A stretch of 52,691 bases of DNA from Clostridiales bacterium. Lineage in GTDB: Bacteria; Bacteroidota; Bacteroidia; Bacteroidales; Muribaculaceae. Within the stretch, counting starts at the first letter, position 1. Every line of letters starts with the position of its first letter. Where the stretch lies: the NCBI GenBank assembly GCA_023666645.1, contig JAMPBP010000005.1, positions 1 to 52,691 of the forward strand, in the 5' to 3' direction. Positions 26,280 to 35,088 of the stretch are shown here, piece after piece. The notes below the pieces were generated by a model. The model was not told the origin of the DNA, made no database searches, and saw only the letters and a list, made by a program, of their open reading frames with translations. A program made the translations under genes and the position numbers.

Positions 26280-26620
26280 GAAAAGGCAAGCGTGTTAGAA
26301 TAACATCGTTGAGATAGTAACACCGAAAAGAATTCACTCTCCGGTGTCTTCTGCGTTTTCTTCACAAAGCCATGGGTGGCAATCACAAGGTTTCCCGTGT
26401 CTTTGTCCCAGAACGCAAGCAGACGGTATTTTAATCCTTGATATATGGTTCTGAATTCCCATATATCATCGTTCAGTTTCTTGAACAGCTCCTTGTCCAT
26501 GAAGTATCGGCTCTTGGAAATGTTGTAGGCAATCTTGACCTTGACCTTATCGGGCAAGGATTCAAGAAAGACAATAGCCTCCTCCATGTAGGTCACATCA
26601 AATTTCGCTTTCAGTTCCAT
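26261..26620 (-). CDS. HigB/RelE-type toxin (Gp49-like), orphan with altered C-terminus
   Basis: A 119-residue protein of the Gp49-like/HigB toxin family, expected to be a ribosome-dependent mRNA endonuclease. The family pattern is clear to residue 95: FLESLPDKVKVKIAYNI, LFKKLNDDIWEFRTIYQGLKYRLLAFWD, and ATHGFVKKTQKTP. After TPESE the usual C-terminal helix (rich in Glu, Lys and Arg) is replaced by hydrophobic residues FFSVLLSQRCYSNTLAFSAISAI that end inside the inverted repeat, suggesting that a frameshift or rearrangement removed the original end. No antitoxin is visible: HigA-type XRE genes normally follow the toxin, but only 91 bp lie between here and thiD, and nothing precedes it before nadE. 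Probably a remnant or inactive toxin. Confidence 0.75.
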   Translation of the reverse strand: MELKAKFDVTYMEEAIVFLESLPDKVKVKIAYNISKSRYFMDKELFKKLNDDIWEFRTIYQGLKYRLLAFWDKDTGNLVIATHGFVKKTQKTPESEFFSVLLSQRCYSNTLAFSAISAI

Positions 26621-26741
26621 TCAGTATCTTGCATAGACTGTAAAGATATAAAGAATGTTACATATATAGAAACATAAAGGCGATTATTTTTGTTACGTAG
26701 TTGGAATTTCAGAGAAAACAAGTTTAGTACAAAACAATAGA

Positions 26742-26770
26742 ATTATACCATTGATATTCAACGGTATAAT
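26742..26770 (-). terminator. Inverted repeat downstream of nadE
   Basis: ATTATACCATTGA (26742-26754) and TCAACGGTATAAT (26758-26770) pair over 13 bp with one wobble position and a 3-nt loop. On the minus strand it lies 28 bp after the nadE stop and is followed by a T-rich stretch, consistent with a terminator. Confidence 0.6.
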
Positions 26771-26798
26771 CCAATTTGAAAAGGAGTCCCGGTATCCC

Positions 26799-28730
26799 TT
26801 ACCCGAGGATATCGAGCTGGGCTTGCCACAGGGCCCGGGAGGCATCGCTGGGCATACGCCAGTCACCGCGTGGGGAGAGGCACACGCTGCCCACCTTGGG
26901 ACCGTCGGGCATGCATGAACGCTTGAACTGCTGTGTGAAGAACCTCCGGCCGAACACTTTGAGCCAGTGAAGCACGGTAGCATCGTCATATACCCCGGCA
27001 AAGGCGTGGAGCGCCAGCCGGTAGATGTCGCGCGGTGAGCGTCCGTACCTGAGAGTGTGATACAGGAAGAAGTCGTGGAGTTCGTAAGGCCCCACGAGGT
27101 CCTCGGTCTTCTGGGTTATATTGCCATGCTCATCGGCAGGAATGAGTTCGGGGCTTATGGGAGTGTCGAAGATGTCGAGCAGTGACCGGCGCTCCTCATC
27201 GTTGTTACTGCGTGAGGCAAACCATTTCACCAGATATTTGACCAAAGTCTTGGGCACCCCGGCATTGACACCATACATTGACATGTGATCACCGTTGTAG
27301 GTGGCCCATCCCAGGGCGAGTTCCGACAGGTCGCCGGTGCCTATGACCATGCCGTTTTCCTGGTTGGCGATGTCCATGAGCAACAGTGTGCGCTGCCGGG
27401 CCTGGGAATTCTCATATGTTACATCATGAATGGCCGGATCGTGACCTATGTCGCTGAAATGCTGGTTGACCGCCGGAACGATGGAGATTTCGCGCACTGT
27501 TATGCCCAGAGCGCGCATCAGTGTCAAGGCGTTGTTGTAGGTGCGTCCCGTTGTGCCGAATCCGGGCATGGTGACACCGATTATGCCGCGTCGGTCAAGG
27601 TTGAGGGAGTCAAAGGAGTTGACCGTCACCAGGAGAGCGAGCGTGGAGTCGAGTCCACCCGAGATGCCTATTACGGCTGTGTGGCAATGTGTGGCGGCGA
27701 GACGGCGCGACAAAGCGGCTGTCTGTATGTTTATGATTTCGGTGGCGCGCAGGTCTATGTTACTGTCGGTCGATGGCACAAATGGTGTGGCGCTATAGGG
27801 GTGGAGTATCTCGGGAGCGGCAGTATCGGCCGGGGTATTGTCGAGGGTTGTCACCACGCGGTAGGAGGCGTAGTGGGCACGCCGGCAATCGGCAAACGTG
27901 GTGAAGTGCAATCGGTCGCGATTGATTGCCTGGAGGTCGATATCGGCTATGACAAAGTGGGAGTCGCGTTGCCAGCGCTCGCTCTCGGCAAGCAGGGAGC
28001 CACACTCGGCGATGAGACACTTGCCGTCGAAGACAAGGTCGGTCGACGACTCGCCAAACCCGGCCGAGGAGTATACATAGGCAGCCCCGCAGCGGGCACT
28101 CTGCTCCTTGACAAGATTCACCAGCCGGTGATATTTGCCGGCGAGGTCATCGCTGGCACTGAGATTGGCTATGACCTGCGCACCGTTGAGAGCGGCTATC
28201 GACGATGGCGGCACGGGAGCCCACAGGTCCTCACATATCTCGGCCGACAGGGTGACACCGCCTGGAGTAGAGAGCAGAATGTCGGTACCAAAGGGCACGT
28301 CGGCTCCCAGAAGACTTATGTAGCCCGTGGTGTCATGTCCCGACACCCACCAACGCTTTTCGTAAAACTCGTTGTAGGCAGGCAGATAGTTTTTGGGAAT
28401 GACCGCAAGGATCTTGCCTCCCTGCACAGCCACCGCACAGTTGTAGAGCTGGTTGTCGCGCACCAGCGGCATTCCTACCCAAGCTATTATCCCTGGATAG
28501 TCGGCCAGCGACCTGACATAACGTTGCAAAGCATCAAGAGCACCCTCGAGCAACGTGTCGTTATGGAAAAGGTCGCCACAAGTATAGCCTGTGATGCTTA
28601 ATTCGGGAAATACAGCCATCGACACGCCACGGGTGGCAAGATGGTGGGTTAGCTCGATGAGACGGTCGGTGTTGTAATTACAGTCGGCAACATTGAGTGC
28701 CGGAACGGCTGATGCTACACGGTAGAACAT
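26799..28730 (-). CDS. nadE: Glutamine-hydrolysing NAD+ synthase
   Basis: Two-domain enzyme converting nicotinic acid adenine dinucleotide to NAD+ with glutamine-derived ammonia. From the ATG at 28730 (MFYRVASAVPALNVADC) it has 643 residues; a longer frame to 28760 adds ten residues with no family match. The N-terminal nitrilase-type glutaminase keeps the Glu-Lys-Cys triad in FPELSITGY, PKNYLPAYNEFYE and SAEICEDLW. The C-terminal synthetase has the PP-loop GISGGLDSTLALL near residue 355, then GFGTTGRTYNNALTLM and GTGDLSELALGWATYNGDHM. It stands alone, with its own hairpin terminator. Confidence 0.96.
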   Translation of the reverse strand: MFYRVASAVPALNVADCNYNTDRLIELTHHLATRGVSMAVFPELSITGYTCGDLFHNDTLLEGALDALQRYVRSLADYPGIIAWVGMPLVRDNQLYNCAVAVQGGKILAVIPKNYLPAYNEFYEKRWWVSGHDTTGYISLLGADVPFGTDILLSTPGGVTLSAEICEDLWAPVPPSSIAALNGAQVIANLSASDDLAGKYHRLVNLVKEQSARCGAAYVYSSAGFGESSTDLVFDGKCLIAECGSLLAESERWQRDSHFVIADIDLQAINRDRLHFTTFADCRRAHYASYRVVTTLDNTPADTAAPEILHPYSATPFVPSTDSNIDLRATEIINIQTAALSRRLAATHCHTAVIGISGGLDSTLALLVTVNSFDSLNLDRRGIIGVTMPGFGTTGRTYNNALTLMRALGITVREISIVPAVNQHFSDIGHDPAIHDVTYENSQARQRTLLLMDIANQENGMVIGTGDLSELALGWATYNGDHMSMYGVNAGVPKTLVKYLVKWFASRSNNDEERRSLLDIFDTPISPELIPADEHGNITQKTEDLVGPYELHDFFLYHTLRYGRSPRDIYRLALHAFAGVYDDATVLHWLKVFGRRFFTQQFKRSCMPDGPKVGSVCLSPRGDWRMPSDASRALWQAQLDILG

Positions 28731-28791
28731 ATTATGACGTAGTGGTTGGTAGTTGAACAAAAAAATTGGGGAGGAGTCGACTAATATGGTG

Positions 28792-29385
28792 TTACTGGCG
28801 CAGTGTCACCGGATTGAGGGAGTCAGTGATGTCGATGACAGTGGTCATTGACCTCGGAGCCTCGCCGGTATCTATAGTGTATGCCACATCGTTGGCCAGG
28901 GCATCGGCAATAGCCTCGGGAAGGAGGGTGTCCTCGTCGTCGGCTCCTTGCCATCCTGCAGTCGATGCCATCAAGGGGTTGCCCAGCCCGGCAGCGAGAC
29001 GACGGGCAATGGGGTTGTCGGGAATGCGCAGTCCCACTTCACGTCTCCCCTTGAACACCTTTGGCAGTCTGTGGCTTGCCGGCAGAATGAATGTGAAGGG
29101 ACCGGGTAGCGACTCTTTGAGAATCTTGAAGGCCCGATTGTCGATCATGACATACTCGCTCGCCTGTGACAGGTTGTCACAGATTATGGAGAGCGGGTGT
29201 CGGCGGGTGTCTATATTGCGTATTTCACAGATATGCTGTACAGCACGGTTGTTGAGCGCATCACAGGCCAGGACATAGCGGTTGTCGGTAGGGATTACGA
29301 TGACCTCACCCTCGCGCAACGCATCGACCAGCATGTCGATATACTGGTCATTGATGCTTGTTGGATACATGCGTAGAATTCTCAT
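28792..29385 (-). CDS. Sua5/YciO/YrdC family protein
   Basis: A 197-residue YrdC-fold protein. This fold makes threonylcarbamoyl-AMP for the t6A modification of tRNA (TsaC), but YciO members have a weaker or different activity. The conserved nucleotide/threonine pocket appears as VIVIPTDNRYVLACDALN, RHPLSIICDNLSQASEY, LPGPFTFILPASHRLP and EVGLRIPDNPIARRL. The usual K-x-R-x2-K-P-L segment is DTRRHPLS here, so one basic residue differs. It resembles the YciO-like Bacteroidetes subgroup more than the longer TsaC/Sua5. It is divergent from the symporter gene; a TACTTTTG box on its strand is at 29406-29413. Confidence 0.88.
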   Translation of the reverse strand: MRILRMYPTSINDQYIDMLVDALREGEVIVIPTDNRYVLACDALNNRAVQHICEIRNIDTRRHPLSIICDNLSQASEYVMIDNRAFKILKESLPGPFTFILPASHRLPKVFKGRREVGLRIPDNPIARRLAAGLGNPLMASTAGWQGADDEDTLLPEAIADALANDVAYTIDTGEAPRSMTTVIDITDSLNPVTLRQ

Positions 29386-29405
29386 GATTTTATTCTTCCT
29401 TAATG

Positions 29406-29425
29406 CAAAAGTAATGTTATATTTG
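29406..29425. promoter_or_regulatory. Divergent -7 boxes for the Sua5-like gene and the symporter
   Basis: On the minus strand TACTTTTG at 29406-29413; on the plus strand TATATTTG at 29418-29425. Both fit TAnnTTTG and lie about 20 bp before their respective ATGs. Clear -33 partners are not visible. Confidence 0.5.
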
Positions 29426-29441
29426 TAAAAAATCTATCTGT

Positions 29442-30653
29442 ATGGCAAAAAAATTCAAGATGGGGCTTCTGCCGCTCATAATAATCGCCATAGCGGCGGG
29501 TATAGGTGGAGGTTATGTGCTGCCGCAGTGGGCGGCCCGGGTGTTCATGACGTTCAACTATGTGTTCAGTCAGTTCCTCGGTTTCTGCATTCCGTTGATT
29601 ATCGTAGGCTTCGTGTCGCCTGCCATCGCCGATATAGGAGGACGTGCCGGCAAAATGCTGGTGTTCACGGCACTGCTGGCATATGTAGCTACGCTGTGTG
29701 CCGGGCTGGCGTCATATTTCACCGGTGATTTCCTCTTTCCGCGTCTCATCGAACCTATGGAGTACATCGGTGATACAGCCACTGCTACACAGGTGGCACC
29801 CTATTTTCGCATCGACATGCCGCCGCTATTCGGGGTCATGACCGCCCTGGTGCTCGCCTTTGTGCTCGGGCTCGGAGCGTCACGGCTCAGGGAAGAGAGC
29901 GCCATGAGGGGCTTCCTCTCCGACCTGCGTTCAATCATCACGATGGTTATCAACCGGGCTATCATCCCACTGTTGCCGGTCTATATATTCGGCATCTTCA
30001 TGAACATGACAATCGAAGGGCAGGTAGGGTCTATACTGATGACTTTCCTGAAAATCATCGTGGTGATATTTGCTCTTCATGTACTTGTTCTTGTAGTGCA
30101 GTATTGCGTGGCATCGCTCTTCTCCTATGGCCGGGAGAGCGGCAATCCGTTCAAGTTGCTGTGGACCATGATGCCCGCCTATTTCACAGCCCTTGGCACC
30201 CAATCGTCGGCAGCAACAATCCCGGTGACACTCAAGCAGACGATAAAAAACGGCGTTGATGAGGATGTGGCAGGATTTGTCGTACCCCTGTGTGCCACAA
30301 TCCACATGTCGGGCAGCACGCTCAAGATAGTGGCGTGTGCCATGGCGCTGATGCTTTCTCAGGGAATGGGGTATGATTTCTCACAGTTTGCCGGCTTCAT
30401 AGCCATGCTCGGAATAACCATAATAGCCGCTCCGGGAGTACCGGGCGGAGCCATCATGGCCTCGTTGGGGTTGCTTTCGTCCATGCTTGGATTCAGCGAT
30501 GCCGACAACGCTATGATGATAGCGCTCTACATAGCGATGGACAGTTTTGGCACTGCATGCAATGTCACGGGCGACGGTGCGCTGGCCATCATCGTCAACC
30601 GCTTCTTCGGCAAGCGCTGTCATGAGGAAGATTGCGGTGACATCTCCTGTTAA
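29442..30653 (+). CDS. Dicarboxylate/amino acid:cation symporter (DAACS family)
   Basis: A 403-residue membrane protein of the GltP/DctA/SstT family that imports acidic amino acids, C4-dicarboxylates or serine/threonine with Na+ or H+. It has at least eight hydrophobic helices. The hairpin and binding-site motifs are seen as YFTALGTQSSAATIPVTLKQ (HP1, serine-rich), PLCATIHMSGSTLKI (the NMDGT-equivalent region in TM7, changed to HMSGS), IAAPGVPGGAIMASLGLL (HP2) and DSFGTACNVTGDGALAIIVNRF (TM8). The altered TM7 motif and the threonine/serine content point more to SstT-like or unusual substrates than glutamate; that is inference. Confidence 0.9.
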   Translation: MAKKFKMGLLPLIIIAIAAGIGGGYVLPQWAARVFMTFNYVFSQFLGFCIPLIIVGFVSPAIADIGGRAGKMLVFTALLAYVATLCAGLASYFTGDFLFPRLIEPMEYIGDTATATQVAPYFRIDMPPLFGVMTALVLAFVLGLGASRLREESAMRGFLSDLRSIITMVINRAIIPLLPVYIFGIFMNMTIEGQVGSILMTFLKIIVVIFALHVLVLVVQYCVASLFSYGRESGNPFKLLWTMMPAYFTALGTQSSAATIPVTLKQTIKNGVDEDVAGFVVPLCATIHMSGSTLKIVACAMALMLSQGMGYDFSQFAGFIAMLGITIIAAPGVPGGAIMASLGLLSSMLGFSDADNAMMIALYIAMDSFGTACNVTGDGALAIIVNRFFGKRCHEEDCGDISC

Positions 30654-30765
30654 CCAAGTATTTGACAACCATATAGCTATTCGCTTGCTGTCCCGGTCTG
30701 CCCCACTCCAGGGAATAGTTGTGCCAGGTTCCAAACCTTAAGTCCGGTGGAAACGTTCATAGGAT

Positions 30766-32112
30766 ATGAGCAGCTCCAAGAGTAATCGGTATCAGCGTTT
30801 CATCAACTGGCGCAAAGCCCACTTGACCGACAGTGGACTCCTGCTCTTTCTTGCCTTCGCCATAGGTCTTCTCACTGGAGTGGCTGCTTGGTTGCTCAAG
30901 TTCATGATACAAACTGTGACACGGATTGTTGCCCGTGGTGTCGAATCTTCCTCGCTTGATTGGATAGTAATTCTGGTGCCAGTTGTGGGCGTTGTGCTCA
31001 CGGCACTCTATTGCAAGTACATACTGCGCGACAAGGTCGACAACGGTGTTCAGCGCATGGTGAGCGACCTGGGCAGGCATGACTATAATCTCAGTGTGAA
31101 AACTATCTACGGATCACTCATATCGAGCGCTCTCACGCTGGGATTTGGTGGTACGGCAGGTTCGGAGGGTCCCATAGCCTATGCCGGTGCAGGCATAGGA
31201 AGCAAGGTGGGACGGCTCTTGAAGATGGAGGGGCGCATGCTCATGGTCATGCTGGGTTGTGGAGCGGCGGCAGGTATAGCCGGGATATTCAAGGCGCCTA
31301 TCGGGGGGGCCTTGTTTGCCATCGAGGTGTTACGTATAGAGTTGTCGACGGTTGCTGTCATGGGGGTGTTCTTTGCCACAGTGACAGCGGCGTTGGTTGC
31401 CTATGTGCTGTCGGGCTGTACACTCGACATTGATGTCATCTCACCTGGAGCCTTTGATAACAGCACGATGTTATGGACCGTGGTGCTCGGGGTGGTGTGT
31501 GGCATCTACTCATTATATTATACCCACACCGGGGCTGTGACCCGTCGGTTGCTCACGGGCATGAAACGTCCCTGGATAGCCTGGATTACATCGGGTCTCA
31601 TGATAGGAGTGATGATCTATCTGTTTCCGTCTATGTATGGCGAGGGGTATCAGGCAATCACCGGCGTGATCAACGGCAGTGACTGCGATATTGCCAGCGA
31701 CGGTATCATGAAGTATATTGACAGTACCCCCTGGGCTGTAGCCATAGCATGTGGCGGAATCCTTGCGCTGAAAGGAATAGGCTCCTCAGCGACCAATAAT
31801 GGAGGAGGCGTGTCGGGCGACTTTGCCCCTACACTATATGCAGGATGCATGCTGGGACTATGTTTTGCCTCAGTGCTCAGCCTGCTGGGAGTGACTACAG
31901 TGAGTGCCGGGCATTATGCCTTGATAGGCATGGCCGGGGCAATGGCCGGAATCATCAGGGCTCCGTTCATGGCCATGTTCCTCACCACCGAGATGGTGGG
32001 TGGAGTGGAATTCATGCTTCCGGCGGCAATAGTCTCGATCATATCCTACTGCATAGTGATGATAATAAAGCGTGACACTTTCTACCACTCGAAACCCTTC
32101 GCAGGCTCTTAG
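30766..32112 (+). CDS. CLC-family chloride channel/transporter, short form
   Basis: A 448-residue CLC anion transporter without C-terminal CBS domains. The gating glutamate is in GTAGSEGPIAYAGAGIGSK and the anion-site loop in NNGGGVSGDFAPTLYAG. The first selectivity motif GSGIP of classical CLCs is missing; the equivalent region reads DNGVQRMVSDLG. The internal proton-pathway position, second Glu of the ec1 IIEEM stretch, is Val here (FAIEVLRIE), as in eukaryotic channels. Whether it is a channel or an exchanger is open. The stop codon lies at the centre of a palindrome CAGGCTCT-T-AGAGCCTG (32102-32118). It converges on the ROK kinase gene. Confidence 0.88.
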   Translation: MSSSKSNRYQRFINWRKAHLTDSGLLLFLAFAIGLLTGVAAWLLKFMIQTVTRIVARGVESSSLDWIVILVPVVGVVLTALYCKYILRDKVDNGVQRMVSDLGRHDYNLSVKTIYGSLISSALTLGFGGTAGSEGPIAYAGAGIGSKVGRLLKMEGRMLMVMLGCGAAAGIAGIFKAPIGGALFAIEVLRIELSTVAVMGVFFATVTAALVAYVLSGCTLDIDVISPGAFDNSTMLWTVVLGVVCGIYSLYYTHTGAVTRRLLTGMKRPWIAWITSGLMIGVMIYLFPSMYGEGYQAITGVINGSDCDIASDGIMKYIDSTPWAVAIACGGILALKGIGSSATNNGGGVSGDFAPTLYAGCMLGLCFASVLSLLGVTTVSAGHYALIGMAGAMAGIIRAPFMAMFLTTEMVGGVEFMLPAAIVSIISYCIVMIIKRDTFYHSKPFAGS

Positions 32113-32154
32113 AGCCTGTCTCATAACCATGATGCATAACCTGAAAGATAATCA

Positions 32155-32187
32155 GGGCCGGAGATGGAATTCCGCCATCTCCGGCCC
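32155..32187. terminator. Bidirectional hairpin between the CLC and ROK genes
   Basis: Perfect 13-bp inverted repeat GGGCCGGAGATGG (32155-32167) and CCATCTCCGGCCC (32175-32187) with a 7-nt loop, in the 107-bp space between convergent genes. It lacks a strong T-run but should block read-through either way. Confidence 0.7.
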
Positions 32188-32219
32188 TAAGGCAGTTATC
32201 GGCCCGGCCGTGTGACCTG

Positions 32220-33179
32220 TCATTCAGGCTTGGCTTCCCAACCGAGGGCCGACGCTCCCAGCACAGCGGCATCGGCCTCCTTTAATTCCGAGAGCACAAT
32301 CTTGACCTTTCCCTTGTGTATAGGCATATTGTTGGCCTCGAACGATTCGCGCAGAGGCTTCAGGAGCAGGTCTCCGCTCTTGGCGAGGCCACCGAATATG
32401 ACGATAGCCTGGGGCGAGGTGAACGAGACAAAATCGGCGAGCATCTCACCCAGAACCTTTCCTGTGAACTCAAAAATATCCTTGGCCATGCGGTCGCCGT
32501 TGATGGCCGCGTCATAGATATCCTTGGAGGTGAGATCCTGACGGCCGCGCAGCAGTGTCTGCTCATCGGGTCGTGCGTCAAGGAACTCGTAGGCTGTGCG
32601 CACAACACCTGTGGCCGAGCAGTAGGTTTCGAGACAACCATGTCGTCCACAGCCACACAGGCGGCCGCCACGACGGGCTGTGAGGTGACCCAGCTCGCCG
32701 GCCATGCCGTCAAAGCCGTAGACCATTGAACCGTTGCACACCACGCCTCCACCTACACCCGTGCCGAGGGTTATCATCAGGAAATCCTTGAGACCTCGGG
32801 CGGCTCCATAGGTCATCTCGCCTATGGCTGCGGCATTGGCATCGTTGGTGATGGTCACCGGAATGCCGAATTTCTCCTCCAGATCGTGGGCGAGCGGAAG
32901 CTCTCCCTTCCATATGAGGTTGGGGGCATGCTCGATCTTGCCGTTATAGTAGTTGGCATTGGGTGCTCCCACTCCTATACCGTGTACGAGCCCCTCGGCA
33001 TCCTGTGACTTGATGAGAAGAGAGATTGCCTCATACAGCGCGTTTATGTAATCTTCAAAGCGAGGATATATGGCAGTCTTGATTGATCCAGAGGCCACGA
33101 CTGTGCCACGTGCGTCTACCAGTCCGAAGACGGTATTGGTGCCACCTATGTCGACACCTACTACATAAGGTTTGTTCAT
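32220..33179 (-). CDS. ROK family sugar kinase (glucokinase-like)
   Basis: A 319-residue cytosolic kinase of the ROK family, probably phosphorylating glucose or N-acetylhexosamine with ATP. The phosphate loop is VGVDIGGTNTVFGLVD; the sugar site includes ITNDANAAAIGE, with Asp as catalytic base, and LGTGVGGGVVCNG. The zinc-binding ROK motif is complete: GHLTARRGGRLCGCGRHGCLETYCS. It lacks an N-terminal DNA-binding domain, so it is an enzyme, not a repressor. It stands alone on the minus strand, divergent from guaB. Confidence 0.93.
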   Translation of the reverse strand: MNKPYVVGVDIGGTNTVFGLVDARGTVVASGSIKTAIYPRFEDYINALYEAISLLIKSQDAEGLVHGIGVGAPNANYYNGKIEHAPNLIWKGELPLAHDLEEKFGIPVTITNDANAAAIGEMTYGAARGLKDFLMITLGTGVGGGVVCNGSMVYGFDGMAGELGHLTARRGGRLCGCGRHGCLETYCSATGVVRTAYEFLDARPDEQTLLRGRQDLTSKDIYDAAINGDRMAKDIFEFTGKVLGEMLADFVSFTSPQAIVIFGGLAKSGDLLLKPLRESFEANNMPIHKGKVKIVLSELKEADAAVLGASALGWEAKPE

Positions 33180-33372
33180 GATATAAACAATAAATTATTT
33201 AAAGAGTATATAATATGCGAGAGATGTACAAAGATATATATTATTTTGAGAAAAGATTCAGAAAATTTACAGGAAGTGTGGTTTGACCACTTGATTCCGG
33301 AGGCATGCAGTGGAAACACTATGGAGATTTTCGGGCGTTTGGAAAAATTTTGTGTTAACATTCAATGAACGT

Positions 33373-33404
33373 TTTGTCATAATGCAAATAAATTATTACC
33401 TTTG
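33373..33404 (+). promoter_or_regulatory. Promoter of guaB
   Basis: TTTG at 33373-33376, a 20-nt spacer and TACCTTTG at 33397-33404: an exact fit to the Bacteroidetes consensus, 33 bp before the guaB ATG. Confidence 0.85.
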
Positions 33405-33424
33405 CACGCAATATAAAACCATAA

Positions 33425-34915
<1,491 letters not shown>

Positions 34916-35009
34916 GAAGCATGAGCAGCCCCGACGGTACAAAGCCCGATATAACGGCCGGTGACAGGCCGCGAGGATAAAGAACCAGGGGAGAATATAA
35001 TATTATAGG

Positions 35010-35049
35010 AAAAAATGCGTTGTAAGTATGATTATGGCGCATTTTTTTT
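35010..35049 (+). terminator. Intrinsic terminator after guaB
   Basis: AAAAAATGCG (35010-35019) pairs with CGCATTTTTT (from 35038), an 18-nt loop between them, and the stem runs into eight Ts. Confidence 0.85.
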
Positions 35050-35088
35050 GTGCCAGATTTTTGAAGCGTTTAAAACTCTTATCCAGTA

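Noticed and set aside
26685-26692. TATTTTTG box on the plus strand after the toxin gene start
   Set aside because: No plus-strand gene follows; nadE lies on the opposite strand, so the match is probably chance in AT-rich sequence.
27285-28601. A 438-codon open frame opposite nadE
   Set aside because: It is the antisense of a well-identified NAD synthase gene, with composition typical of a complementary-strand shadow.
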